Shown: positions 1-10,989 of the stretch, piece after piece
Position numbering within the stretch: position 1 is the first letter of the stretch
How the letters are laid out: every line of letters starts with the position of its first letter
From: Plazaster borealis
Lineage: Eukaryota; Echinodermata; Asteroidea; Forcipulatida; Labidiasteridae
Direction of reading: 5' to 3'
Assembly: GCA_021014325.1 (NCBI GenBank)
Contig: CM037470.1
Span: 3,747,647 to 3,811,646 of the forward strand
DNA: 64,000 nt
Notes under the pieces: model-generated
The model's input: only the letters and a program-made list of their open reading frames with translations
Database searches by the model: none
Told to the model about the DNA's origin: nothing
Program-made: the position numbers and the translations under genes

Positions 1-570
1 AATTGCACAAATTCTATTTCAAACTTATTGGATTCTTTTTCTTAATAAATCGATTATGAAAAAAAAGCATCTGTTTTTGTTCTCATTCCGTTTCTGTGGT
101 TTAAATGCACAAAATTGAAGCCAGTAAAAATACTCAAAGGTACTTACTCTTTTGAGAAAGGATTATAAAAGTTACATGTAGACAATCTTTAGGATCAAGT
201 GTATCAAAATCAGGTTAATGATATGATTCTTGTGTAAAGAAACTATTTCCCCTTTTTTTGCAGTTTTTTTCAACTTGACAAAGGACAGTTTATCCAACAC
301 AGTCATTCCTTGTCAATGTGCCCCTCCCCATAATTTTACAGTGCCTCAGGTGACCCCCACAAAAAAAGATAATGTCTCTCCCTCATATGAAGTACAGTTA
401 AAAATAAAACTTGCCCCCCCCCCTCCCACCAGTTCCTGGCTACAGTTCCGCTGGCTTCAAACCATGAAATTTTAGTAACATTTTGCACCTATTCCACCTC
501 TGTAATTTTAAAATGGGACTAAAGCATAAATGGACAAACTTGTTCATTCAAATTATTCTTCAACAAATTT
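1..570. other. No recognised feature (AT-rich intergenic)
   Basis: AT-rich sequence with short homopolymers and a C-run near 415-425. The 81-codon open frame at 230-475 has no domain-like composition and no splice context, so I do not call it a gene. Confidence 0.5.
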
Positions 571-1322
571 ACAGACTGAACATTGAAAACATCTAACAAA
601 CGCTCATCTTCTTAATTATTTTAAGCTGGAAGTAGAGTAACAATGAACCTGAGGTCCACTCAAAAACTTCATCAACAAGTTTACATATCAATGTAAACAC
701 CTTAAAACTGATTATCTGAAGGTTCTATTGATTTTAAACGATCTCAAGTAAAGAAGGACCATTTAAAAATGTTATCAACAAACTTGCATAATGATCAACT
801 TTGTTTAAACAATAATCTAATTGATCAATGATTAATTATTCAACAAACATAAAATCTCTCCTGAAAGAGTGGCGACTCTGAGAAGAACCGATTGATTTTC
901 TCAACATTTCTCCTAAAGACGATCAGAGTATACTGAATGAAATGTAATTTACAGACTGAACATTGAAAACATCTGACAAACTCTCATCTTCTTAATTATT
1001 TTAAGCTGGAAGTAGAGTAACATGAACCTGAGGTCCACTCAAAAACTTCATCAACAAGTTTACATATCAATGTAAACACCTTAAAATTGATTATCTGAAG
1101 GTTCTATTAATTTTAAACGATCTCAAGTAACGAAGGACCATTCAAAAACGTTATCAACAAACTTGCATAATGTAAACACCCACAAATGATCAACTGATCA
1201 ATGATTAATTATTCAACAAACATAAAATCTCTCTCCTGAAAGAGTGGCGACTCTGTGAAGAACTGATTGGTTTTCTCAACGTTTCTCCTAAAGACGATCA
1301 GAGTATATGCTGATTGAAATGT
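571..1322. repeat. Tandem duplication, 380-bp period, two copies
   Basis: The block beginning acagactgaacattgaaaac at 571 starts again at 951 and matches through about 1,322. The copies differ by scattered substitutions and small indels (for example about 20 extra bases near 1,168 in the second copy). Each copy ends in the gacgatcagagtata core also found in the foldback elements at 4.5 and 60.8 kb, so this is a duplicated arm of a foldback repeat. Confidence 0.85.
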
Positions 1323-1366
1323 ACAGGAAACCAACTGGCTCTTCTCAGAGTCAACACCCTTTTAAG
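1222..1366. repeat. Imperfect inverted repeat (foldback) ending the duplicated block
   Basis: The left arm around 1,235-1,280 (gactctgtgaagaactgatt) pairs with the reverse complement of 1,325-1,360 (gctcttctcagagtcaacac). The core reads cctaaagacgatcagag. Only the second copy of the 380-bp duplication keeps a right arm. Non-autonomous DNA element or retroelement-derived hairpin; class unknown. Confidence 0.6.
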
Positions 1367-1989
1367 AAAAAGATTGACATTGTACATGTAGTCTGTTGCA
1401 CAAGTTTACATGTTTTTTTCTTTTTTTTTGGTTGAGGTGTTTATGTGTTTATGTGTTTGTTTGTTTTTTAATTTTTTTATTTATTAATTCACTCATATTC
1501 ATTTATTGGTGATCATTAACAACTAATTCAACAACACAACGATTACTTTCGATAAAAAAACATGGACCGTGCAAGTCTTGTGCGTGCAAAATATTTAGTG
1601 GACCATTGTGTTCCCGGGTACATTATAACAAAATCAAAGGATTATACATGATTGGTTTTGGGATGAATGCATTCATTTCAGTCATCTTCTTTTCAAAACA
1701 TACATCTCAAAATAAACTTACAATGGTATCTGTTTGATCAAGCCATTTTGCACTCGTTCTCAAGGCTGAGAAACACTACAGCCAGTAACGTTTCTCAGAT
1801 TCTCAGCGGACACGAAAAATGTTCCCTTTCTCTAAAACTCATAAGTGCAAAAGGAATAATTTCTCAAATGTTTTATACTATCAACAGCTGCAGTGGATCT
1901 TACCCAAAAAAGATTGGTTTACATTATTTTTTTAGGGTGACAACCAAATGCATACAATATCTTTCAGGTGAATAATATATATCTTTTAC

Positions 1990-2152
1990 TTTGCCCTACA
2001 CCGATGTGTGATAAGCACTGTATAATCAGTGCTTTCAAGTTCTGTGAGGGGAAATAAGCCCACAGGCAACTCGGGTGCGATTCGAACCCATGGCTACCAT
2101 ACATATGACTAGAGCAGATGTCTTAACCACTAGACCAATGAGCACGGCCAAT
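1990..2152 (-). mobile_element. tRNA-derived SINE (minus orientation)
   Basis: Read on the minus strand, a tRNA-like head contains an A-box-like ggtctagtggttaagacat and a B-box-like gggttcgaatc, followed by a body ending in agtgcttatcacacatcggt. Copies of the same head and body lie near 22.95, 23.17, 34.86 and 35.07 kb. The tRNA head is part of the SINE: the rest of a cloverleaf and a normal acceptor stem are not evident. Confidence 0.7.
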
Positions 2153-2440
2153 GACGAAGGGCCAGTTTGAATCCAGCATTGTTAGCATCAGGTAAACAAT
2201 TAAATATCTATTGTATCTGCATCGGGGTAATGGATATCATTTTCAATTTGCCCTGCACCAATGTGTGATAAGCACTGTATACCGATGGAAATTGTACATC
2301 TATTTAATTGTTTGTGGTACCTACTGCCAATAATACAGGATTCTAACTGGCCCCTCATCATCGGACATGCTCAGTGGTCTAGTGTTTAATACATCTGCTC
2401 CAGTCGTACTTGCATGGTCGATACAGTCAAAGTTGAGAAA
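2153..2440. mobile_element. Degenerate SINE fragments, same family
   Basis: A minus-oriented body fragment (gccctgcaccaatgtgtgat) lies at about 2,250-2,285. A plus-oriented head fragment (cagtggtctagtgtttaata) lies at about 2,370-2,392. Both are diverged and incomplete. Confidence 0.5.
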
Positions 2441-3483
2441 AAAGCAGAATGTAAACTGACGTGTCTTTACAGTTGACATAATATTAGAAAAAACGGCCCT
2501 TAAAAATATGGGCTTAATCCTTCATCTGAATTAGAAAAATAGTGAAAACAGCAAGCAAATTTGTCACCAATTAACTAGAAAAATGTTTAAAAACTCAGCA
2601 TTTCATTGCTCACAACAACCATTTACAAAAAGTATCATTTTCCCAGCTCAACTACTCTTAAGCTTTGCCTAAAATAAAGTTTGCATTGCCAAAATGAAGT
2701 TTGCATTGGGCTACATCTGGGTGAACACATGCACATTTCTACATTTTAGCACATTGGTTTGTTTTCATTCATCCCTCAAAATAAAGTTTTCAAAGCATTC
2801 AGAATGAGTGACACAATACTGAAGAACAATATTGCTATTATGTTGCTAAATTTGGAAATGCACAGGTTTTAATTGCCATAAACTTTCAAGGCATTCATCA
2901 ACACAATCACAAAATGGGTATCAAAACCACATGGAAAAACCTGCCCGACTTTAATTCTTTACACACCACAAAAGCCTGGCAATCTTTGATATTGCATACT
3001 TTTTGTTTTAGTATTATGTTATTAAAATCAGTTTTTATAATCTCATTAAAATTACATCATGTATTTATTTTTCTACATGAATTTATTACCCATTATGCTC
3101 TTTAAAGATGTTTTCTTGATGCAACCAACCTGACAAAGCTTTTTCATCAGACGTGCTTCTATTTTCATGAAAAAAAGCATTGAAACATTGAACAAACACT
3201 GACAGCAATATTATGGTGACCATATCAAGTAACCTTGACACAAGATCACAAAAGCATGTTATGAGCCTTGTCTAGAATTGCATAATGACCCAAAAATGAA
3301 AGTAAAATTGTCATTTTTTTCAAAATTGGGACAATAACATTTCAAAATTTGGTTCATCTAGGTTAGCAGATACAATGATCAAACATTCCTCGGGAAATGT
3401 CCTCTCAGTCTTAATACTTAGTCCCAGGTTGACATGGACCACACTGTTGTTTTGGTTTTGACTGTAATATCTCCAATTTTACC
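2441..3483. other. 3' flank of the SANT exon; no gene seen
   Basis: AT-rich DNA downstream of the minus-strand stop at 3,484. Minus-strand AATAAA motifs occur near 3,063-3,068 and 3,081-3,086, about 400 bases past the stop, and could serve as polyadenylation signals (inference). No conserved ORF recognised. Confidence 0.4.
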
Positions 3484-3713
3484 TTACTTTTGTTTCATTC
3501 TGCTCAGCTTTGTTAAATTGTTCTTCACCCAATATTTGACTGCCCGCCAATCTCTGTTCCCCAGAGATGGATGGGCAGCCAAGGCTTGTTCACAAGCAAG
3601 TTTCCCAGGAAGCTTGTTCTGTCTGATATAAGAGCCCAGCGATGCGTACACAGCACTTTTCTCTTCTTGTGTCCATGCTCGTTTCTCTGTTATCTTTTTC
3701 TTAGCACCAACAG
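3484..3713 (-). CDS. Terminal exon: Myb/SANT-like domain and stop codon
   Basis: After an acceptor with a T-rich tract (ttttcttcaag) the exon reads 75 codons to TAA. It opens with a basic stretch (AKKKITEKRAW), then a helical domain with spaced tryptophans: RAWTQEEK, a middle helix around LGSYIRQNKLPGKLAC, then NRDWRAVKYWVKN. The tryptophan spacing resembles a Myb/SANT-type helix-turn-helix, a DNA- or histone-binding fold. The start phase is 1, matching the G ending the exon at 6,194-6,223. Proteins that end this way after a zinc finger and a recombinase-like core are, from memory, common in fish and marine invertebrates. Function beyond DNA/chromatin binding is unknown. Confidence 0.72.
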
Positions 3714-4423
3714 CTTGAAGAAAAACAAAAAGAAAAGAAAATTAAATAAATCACAAGGAAAACAGACAATGAGCCTTTTAGATTTATTTTGGGTGAACAA
3801 AGAAATATTGACTGGGAGGAGAGTGAGGGTTGATGCGCTCTTACTCTACCAACAGAGCCATGGAAGCCCTATATTGGTAAAAGGAATACACAATGAGGAA
3901 ATGTTTGTGATTTTTTGTTTTTGATGTCTGATGACAGTATAATAATATAGTTGAACAATCTATACTGCCCCACCCTCAATAGAGACTGAAAAAAAATGGA
4001 GGCGGCTAACATTGGTAATAGCTCAGCTGACAGAGTACCTGAATGGCAATACTATAATATTTCCTATTCAGAATCTCTGCTGTTTTATTCAGTGTATACA
4101 TAAAAAGCTTGTATCCCTTAGAAGTGCATTCTCACTGCTGCTGTTTACTGGGTTGTATAAAACCAGGGGGAGATGATCCCTGGGTTATCAGCAGTACTGT
4201 CTGGCTTGTGAATGGACCCCACGGAGCAAAGGAAGCATTGTACATGACCTCCCATCAACCATAGGGCTGGTTAACTCTTGGTATAGAGTGATCATATGGT
4301 AATTGAGAGGTTGATGGTTCAAACTTAGTATCAGCCAAAATTTCTTTGTTCACCCTTTATATATAAATATGTAAACATAAAATAAAGATAGAGTGACAAC
4401 AAAAACATAAACAAAATGCTAAT

Positions 4424-4652
4424 AAGGTTTGCGGTAAACCATGTGATGACAACCTCTCTTGTGAGTTGGGGTGGTTCTGAAAATAACCGTAGGTTTCAAC
4501 TCGAAGTTTCGATCAGTATGCTCTGATCATCTTAATCCTGACGAGACGATCAGAGAATACTGATTGAAATGTTGAGTTGGAACCTACGGCTCCTTTAAGA
4601 ACCACCCCAACTCATAGAGAGATTGTCATAACATGGTGTTACCGCAAACCTT
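4424..4652. repeat. Foldback element, about 229 bp
   Basis: Near-complete palindrome. The left end aaggtttgcggtaaaccatg and the right end reading caccatggt...accgcaaacctt are reverse complements with few mismatches, as are the inner segments with gagttggggtggttct. The centre holds gacgatcagagaatactgat, the core shared with 0.9, 1.3 and 60.8 kb. It lies in the last intron of the composite gene. No coding capacity; likely a non-autonomous hairpin element. Confidence 0.8.
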
Positions 4653-5224
4653 ACTGGATCATAGTTCCAACATGCAAAGTTTCAAATCCAACTTATAAAC
4701 AAATTTGCAATGATTATGTTGGATTAAGGTATAAAAGTGCACAAAACATAAAAACTTACCTCTCTTACATCCACTTTTACGTGCCCCCTAAATGGAAAAA
4801 AGCACAAGTAAGACAGTTAATAGAAAGGTTAACTGCTCGAAAGGAGCAGTGTTGCTCTCAAAGAAAGACACAATTATTGGTATGGTCAATGAGGCTGTCA
4901 ACTTAAAAAGACTACTAATACAAACTGCATTGTCAACAAAACAATATTAATCATCAAATGGTTGATGCATTTCTTAAAAACTACACCACTAAAATATTTC
5001 TAAGACTATCACAACAAAATGTGAAAGTTTTCGTAGATGAAATAGTGCTGGTGAACATAGACTATTGTCCAGCCCTGTGGACAGGGGCCTTTAATTTGTT
5101 TATAATTGTGAACAACAAATCAGTTATGATTCGTGTAATGTTTATTACAACAAAATAGTATCTCAATAAGATTACATAATTTGTCCCCAACATATTAAAC
5201 CCAATTACAAATACAAGACCCATC

Positions 5225-6065
5225 TAATATCCCGGTCACACATAGATGCCGCTTCTACTGTGATGGAAAAATGGACGAGGCGTGGCCAATTGCGGACCAA
5301 TCGTGGCCAATCGCGGACCAATCGTGGGCCAAACTTTGGAGGATCATCATACAGCGGGGTGGGCTCGTAGGTCGGGAAGCTGCAAGCTCTCCCAAAACTT
5401 ATTTTTAACATGTTCACACATAGACGTCGGTTCTACTACGATGGAACAGTGGCCGAGAAAGTGACCAATTGCGGACCAATCGTGGTCCAAAGGTCGGAGG
5501 ATCTTCAAAAGTGTGGTTTGGTCGGGTGGGATCTCCTAGGTCAGGAAGCTACAAGCTCTCCCCACGCTTGTTTTGAACATGTTCAAAATAAGCGTAGCCG
5601 TGTCATGCCCAACAATAAGCGTGGCAAAGTCGTAGTGGGAACGCCATTATCGTACAAGCAGCATGGTAGCATCGTAGTGAGACCTCTGTGGTTGTTATAA
5701 AAACGCATCACCGTCGGCAAACATTTCGAAGTATAGAAAACCGCTCTGTCGGCATGGGTCTTGGTGTAATCGTCAATAATCGTAGTGGCAGTGAGTCAGA
5801 AACACTTTTACGTAAAAAGTTGGGCGGAGTCTTCAATTTTCCAAATTGCTTGATTTTGACGGCGATCATACCCCGACTTGAATTTTTTTCAGATCGGGGT
5901 GATTGGCACGATCTTCTCAAGGTCATAAGGCTGTGTGAACAGAATAATAGACATCGCGGGGTAATTTCACGGCGATTGTGCCCTGATTTTATGTTTTTTT
6001 CAGATCAGGATGATCGGCATGATCTTCGTAAAGTCGTAGTGCTGTGTGAATGGGGTATAAGGTGG
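5225..6065. repeat. Dispersed repeat with internal units of about 180 bp
   Basis: Two diverged units start at 5,231 (cggtcacacatagatgccgc) and about 5,410 (ttcacacatagacgtcggtt). Each contains ccaattgcggaccaatcgtg and a closing gctctccc. Related GC-richer phrases (atcgtagtg, gatcatac) continue to about 6,060 with a second pair of similar blocks near 5,860 and 5,980 (ttttcagatcggggtgat and ttttcagatcaggatgat). Composition differs from the AT-rich flanks. No conserved protein seen, so a transposable element of unknown class is inferred. Confidence 0.5.
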
Positions 6066-6193
6066 GAATGTCTGTTGCAAGTGCAGTCAGGCTCATACTC
6101 TTATCAGTTTATTTACAAGATTTTCTGTAAAAGCTTTTCAGTTTACTGAAAACAGTATGGTGTGGATTGTTCTTAGAAAAGATTCATTCTTAC

Positions 6194-6223
6194 CTGGGTG
6201 CCTTTTCTTTGGGGACCCTGCAT
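6194..6223 (-). CDS. Micro-exon (30 nt) with a basic cluster
   Basis: Bounded by acceptor cacctccag and donor CCAG|gtaagaatg. In phase 1-1 it encodes D-AGSPKKRHP, a short basic cluster that could be a nuclear localisation signal (inference). An alternative acceptor 11 bases upstream would break the phase, so the shorter exon is chosen because it connects the 7,151 exon to the SANT exon in frame. Confidence 0.5.
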
Positions 6224-7150
6224 CTGGAGGTGAGCTAGATGAGAAACAATATTTTTGTGTACTTATTAAAAGTATTGGTAAATGAAAACAGCTAAGAATA
6301 CCAACAAAACAAAACTTCTGTTCACTGCTCCCGATTGATGACGACACTCAAAATCCCTACATTGAAGGCATTTAGTGTGTACATATGTAGAAGGCAAGTA
6401 CAAAAAAAAAAAATACATACCAAGATTAATATTGCTCTTTGAAATGTTAGATAAAAATCTCTGAAATTGATCCTCCCTATAACATTTCTATGGCTGTCTG
6501 TGGAAAGGCTGAATGAAAATAAGGAAAACATACAAAACTCAACATTTTCATTTCAGTATGAGCACTTGCTTGAATGTTGTTTTCTTCATTAAAACTTACA
6601 CAGGGTACACAGTGAATAGTATGGCCTTGCTCTATCCTTCTTTCAACCTGTTGCCCACAGAGACCGATGCACCTCTATACCCTCTATCGCATACTGCAAT
6701 TGCTCAACAGGATAGCTTCAAAACATTAAGCATTCAATGGACAGCTATAAAAAAAGGTCCTTTCAGGAAAAAAGAGGTAACTCCTGAAAGTAAGGATTAA
6801 TTTTAGTGATTCTATGATTTGTAGGAGAATATGCTCATTTTAATACACAGTGCAATGTCATGTTTTGTGCACACAATTATTACTCTCGGTAACTACTACC
6901 CTGTAGTGTAAACCAAGGTTTCCACTGCACACATGAAGTTTCAGCCCCTTTAAACAAGAACCCACCCCAATTGCTGTTTTTTCACCCACATATCTCCCAG
7001 GGCATGAGAGTTTACATATCAATAATGCAAGGAATTACATCATTGCATAATAATATTGCAACACTCGCTGCCTTTTCTGAGGAATCTAGCTGCCCTCTAG
7101 CCTCTAGGCACAGCTCTGTCTAAGCAGAAAATTTACTGTACTGTACAAAC

Positions 7151-7192
7151 CTTCATCATGCTGGGATTCCTCCTCTTCACTTGATGACTGAA
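7151..7192 (-). CDS. Micro-exon (42 nt), acidic linker
   Basis: Acceptor gatataacag and donor GAAG|gtttgtac define a 42-base phase 1-1 exon encoding QSSSEEEESQHDE. It follows the recombinase-like exon, which ends in phase 1, and leads to the 30-nt exon. The acidic serine-rich run resembles casein kinase-type linkers, but nothing in the sequence proves a function. Confidence 0.55.
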
Positions 7193-7928
7193 CTGTTATA
7201 TCTTGACCAAAGAAAAAAAAATGTGATCATAAACGTTTGTAAGTGTTTTCCTTTTGCTATGTAGGAAACTGTTTGAAATTGGTAACAAAGTAATAATACA
7301 GTAATAACAGTAGTTTTTACTATTCATTTCTACATTGCTTTGTTTATGTCATGACTTGCATTAAATATACAATACAGGAAGCATTAATATTTAGTTTCAG
7401 TCTGAAAGCTGACTGTATGAAAATCATACTAAACCCAATTTCTACGTATGTGAAATATTTTCTTGTGAAATGCTGTCATATTCCATAAAATAGCATTTAA
7501 AAATTTAGAAAAGCACACAAGCTGGAAAACCATAATCATTTCCAGAAAACGCTTAATTACTTTCTTGAAAACGTTAAAGTTGATTTTGATGAAATTTGTG
7601 TGTCTCTTCGTTTGTTTCAAGATGGATATTTTAAAAACTAGATGAGCCACATTGTAAACTGTTGTTATTATTCCTGCATTGTCCACATGCAAGGGGTAAA
7701 ATTTGCTCTCACAAATTTAATTAGCCTCAGGTTTCATCATAGAGTTGTGCAGGCTGTACCACAATGTAAAATATAGTTTGTTGTTATCGTTTAATATTTT
7801 TCTCTGTAAAGGTTTTTGTACAAAAGTGGGGGTGTAATTTGACCTCACAAATTATGCGAACAATAACAATGTGTACAGAACTCAAATGACCATATCCTAC
7901 AAGACATGCAACACTTTTATACATACCA

Positions 7929-8395
7929 TCTAGTGTGATGTCATCAAGCTTTCGACCAGACAGTTTTGACACCTTTCCTTGATCGACAGCAACCAAGAGC
8001 TTGCTAACCTTAGCCAACTCAATTGTGGACTCATGCTTGCGATAGAAATCCCTGTGGACATTAATATCATGTCCTAGGTGACGTGCAAGCCAGTCAAGCT
8101 CGTTGTTACTGAGGTCGATGATTTGGGACACAGTTGCAACGTATTTTCTCAGTTTAGTACTGGTTATTGCCCTAGGTTCCTTGAGATTGGCCCGTGTAGC
8201 TACTGCCTTCAAGCAATCCCAACCTCTTATGGGTCTTTTAGAGTTCCTAGGGCGAGCAAAGACATAGGGGTTTTCTGCTAGCACACCAGATGCTTCACGC
8301 TGCTCTTGCAGAACGCTGATGGCTTGCTTTACATCTTTGGTCAAGAGAAGTGGCACAGCACGTCCCTCTTTCCTCTGATTTGCACCATGTCAAGT
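7929..8395 (-). CDS. Tyrosine recombinase-like domain, C-terminal half
   Basis: Acceptor ctgttctgtttcag, donor GATG|gtatgtat. The exon opens in phase 2 with LDMVQIRGKR, the usual place of the beta-hairpin lysine, then VPLLLTKD, TSTKLRKYVAT near 8,149 (the box II arginine, with threonine where many recombinases have histidine), LARHLGHDINV near 8,071 and the tyrosine of FYRK near 8,044. This R..K..xxxR..GH..Y order is the tyrosine recombinase/integrase signature, as in Crypton, DIRS and phage enzymes. A one-base frameshift lies between GKR and VPLLL (about 8,363-8,372, in a short C/G run). The end (KLSGRKLDDITLDG) is conserved in sibling proteins from memory. It may be a domesticated or decayed recombinase. 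Confidence 0.68.
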
Positions 8396-8972
8396 CTGAA
8401 ACAGAACAAACAGTTAACTTTAAAACTCACCGTACTTGTGACTTTCATTGTCTTGGCAAAACTAGCATTTTTTTTTATCATTTGCCAATGGTACATTTTA
8501 ATGTGTGAGCATGCAACACATCAAATATTTTAATCAATAGATCAGCATCATTTTCTAGTCGGACTTGGGGCAGTTGTAGTTCTAGTATGACTCCATGAAA
8601 CACAAGTACCCTACAGAAGTACAGTGTACCAATGATAGTCAACATTGTGTAGACTGGAAGACAACTGTAACGGTCAGATAATGTTGTTGTACAATTTTCT
8701 TTTACTGTAAAGCATCGGAGCAAGAAGGTTCAAGTTTGATGCACAAAAACATACACCAGGTTCTCCAACAAAGCAACAATATAAACTATCAGAGAAATGG
8801 CAGAGGCATCCATTCCATACAAACACAGAATAAGTGCAAAGCTAGATGTTACGATGCATCTACAATGCATTTTTATTGGGCTAGGCAGGTGGTTGGTCAG
8901 ATTATGATCTGTTGGCTTTCATTTAAACTCCTGTTTTACAATTAGCTCTGTGATTGAATTTTGTATACTTAC

Positions 8973-10241
8973 CTACTGCTTAGTTGCTTCTCCAGCTCAG
9001 TCAGTGAGTTGTTTATTTCCTCATTGGCAAAGTGTTGCCAAACTGGTCGTTCTTGGTAGGTTTTGCACAGTAACCTTGAAGCTTCTCCACCTCTACGCTT
9101 GTTGAAAACGATGAGTCTAGAAAGACACACTTCCACTAGAGCTGTCCAGTTTTCTGGTGAAGGATGCTGCTCAAGGCTCCTACAACGAACTTGAATCTCA
9201 TCAAGTAAGAACTCTCTCAACTTGAGCAAGTCAGATGTTACTGGCAATATGTCTGGCTTGTTAAACTTCTGGTTTGCCATTGTACTCAGAGCATGAGATG
9301 CCATTTTATCAGACCATTCGCTCTCATGGAGTTGAAGATACATCTTGGCAGTCTCCAACAACTCGCTGTCTTTATTTCTAAGAGCTTCCCCTTGTAAGAT
9401 CAAGGCAGACTTTTTCAATGAATGCCCAAGTTTAAGGGACAGAGAAGGAATACCAAATTCTGGTGTTTCACTTTCAGGAGTGTGTTCTTTAAGTTGACAC
9501 ACCACCATTACAGCTTGTACGACCAAGTCGAAAAGATCAGGCTTCAAGAAATCTGCAAGAAAGACTTCTTCTCCCTCTGTCAAAGATCTCAGTGTCAGGA
9601 CCAGTCTTCCTAGTTGTCGAAGCCTCTGTGAAATGTATTGGGACTTCCCAGGACCAACTTTATCAATCAGGTTTCTTCCCAAAGCAAGGATTATTCTATC
9701 TCCTCTAACAACCATAGACACCTGGTCATGTATCATAGGTGACAATACATACTTAGACAGGGAAGAATTATTCTGGCTGGCTGGGTCAAGAAATGACTGT
9801 ACAATCATTTTACTATCCTGCTGAATTTTGTGATATGAATCATCGTCTTGTTGCTCTGATGAAGCAATCTCCTGAACTGACAGCTCTTCTTATGCCGCCA
9901 CAAGAATGTGTTTTGGAAAACCCAGGCAAAAGGACATGGCAGATAATCTGAAGATTCACATTCTCCAAATACTGGGTTCTTGACAACAATTAGCTGACCA
10001 GAGCCTGTAGAAAGCACTTTCATATTATGATAAAAGTTCCCTTTGAGCCTTAGTTTCTCAAACTCATGGCTTGGCCTCCTACCCTTGTGCTTCTCCTGGG
10101 CTATGGCATATTTGACATCTGTTTCTTTTGCATGCATTGCTTTTAAATGTCTTGCTGCCTTAGACACGAGTTCTCCACAGTATAAACAAGACTGTCGCTT
10201 ATCATATATTCTCACTTGACTGTTCTTCGGGTTCAAACTTT
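8973..10241 (-). CDS. Long exon: C2H2-like zinc fingers plus N-terminal part of tyrosine recombinase-like domain
   Basis: Acceptor ttctgttatcag and donor AGTAG|gtaagtat. It begins in phase 1, matching the exon at 12,373. First finger: CLYCG...RHLKAMH, a CX2CX9HX4H pattern at about 10,188-10,134. Second: PCPFAWVFQ...WRHKKSC near 9,950-9,885, in which the second expected cysteine is alanine. A frameshift at about 9,871-9,880 precedes an acidic stretch (ASSEQQDDDSYH) that joins the next frame. That frame is helical and ends in IVFNKRRGGEASRL (9,090-9,115), which matches recombinase box I (R-x-x-E). It splices in phase 2 to the 7,929-8,395 exon. Together these suggest a DNA-binding, recombinase-derived protein; catalysis is unproven and two frame breaks argue for caution. 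Confidence 0.68.
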
Positions 10242-10489
10242 CTGATAACAGAATAAAAAACAACAACATTGTGGTCAATAAAAATGATTTCTTAATTTCA
10301 AGTGGATTGAAAGTCAACAATGTTGTGAGTCATCTTTACATAAGACCGTTAAGTAAAACTAACTAATGCAATTAGGGGTATGACTATATGATCAGGGCTA
10401 TCATTCTGTGCACACTTAAATAATTTTTATCTGGGCAATCTTTCTTTAAACGAGAAATGATGAACAGGAGTGTTACTTGTAACTTGGCA

Positions 10490-10888
10490 ATGATTATGCA
10501 CTCTGGTGTTTCTGATCAGCAGAGTTTGGGTTCGAATCCCCAGCCGTGACACTTGTGTCCTTAAGCAAGACACTTCACCACTGCTTGTCCTTCGGATGGG
10601 ACGTTAAGCCGTTGGTCCCATGTGTTATGTACGCGTGTAAAAGAACCCAGTGCACTTATCGAAAAGAGAAGGGGTTCGCCCCGGTGTCCCTGGTCCGATC
10701 GGCAGCAAATTGCACCACAGCACCTTGTAAAGCATTACGGGGTGCTATCAGAATTAGGTCTCATAATTCAAACGTAGTCCCACATTGGCAGGAAATACTG
10801 TATGTTACAGCGCCAGGAGCGTCACTGGGTGAGGGACATGTGCGCTATATAAGAAGCCACAATTATTATTATTATTATTATTATAATA
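10490..10888 (+). mobile_element. tRNA-derived SINE with (ATT)n tail
   Basis: A B-box-like gggttcgaatccc near 10,530 is followed by the body phrases ccttcggatgggacgttaag and gaaaagagaaggggttcgcc, then a 3' end gcgctatataagaagccac and an ATT microsatellite. The 3' end recurs at 57.8 kb. This type of SINE is widespread in marine deuterostomes (recollection). The 127-codon open frame through it is incidental. The head upstream of the B box is diverged or truncated. Confidence 0.75.
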
Positions 10889-10989
10889 GAAACAATAGAG
10901 GTAAAGAAATAAATGGTGTAAATTCTTAACGAGCCATAATTTTGTGGCCCATTTTTCTTTTCAAGAAATCAATAAGGGAAATTCCACAG

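Noticed and set aside
10546..10929. Plus-strand ORF of 127 codons
   Set aside because: Lies entirely in a SINE and its ATT tail.
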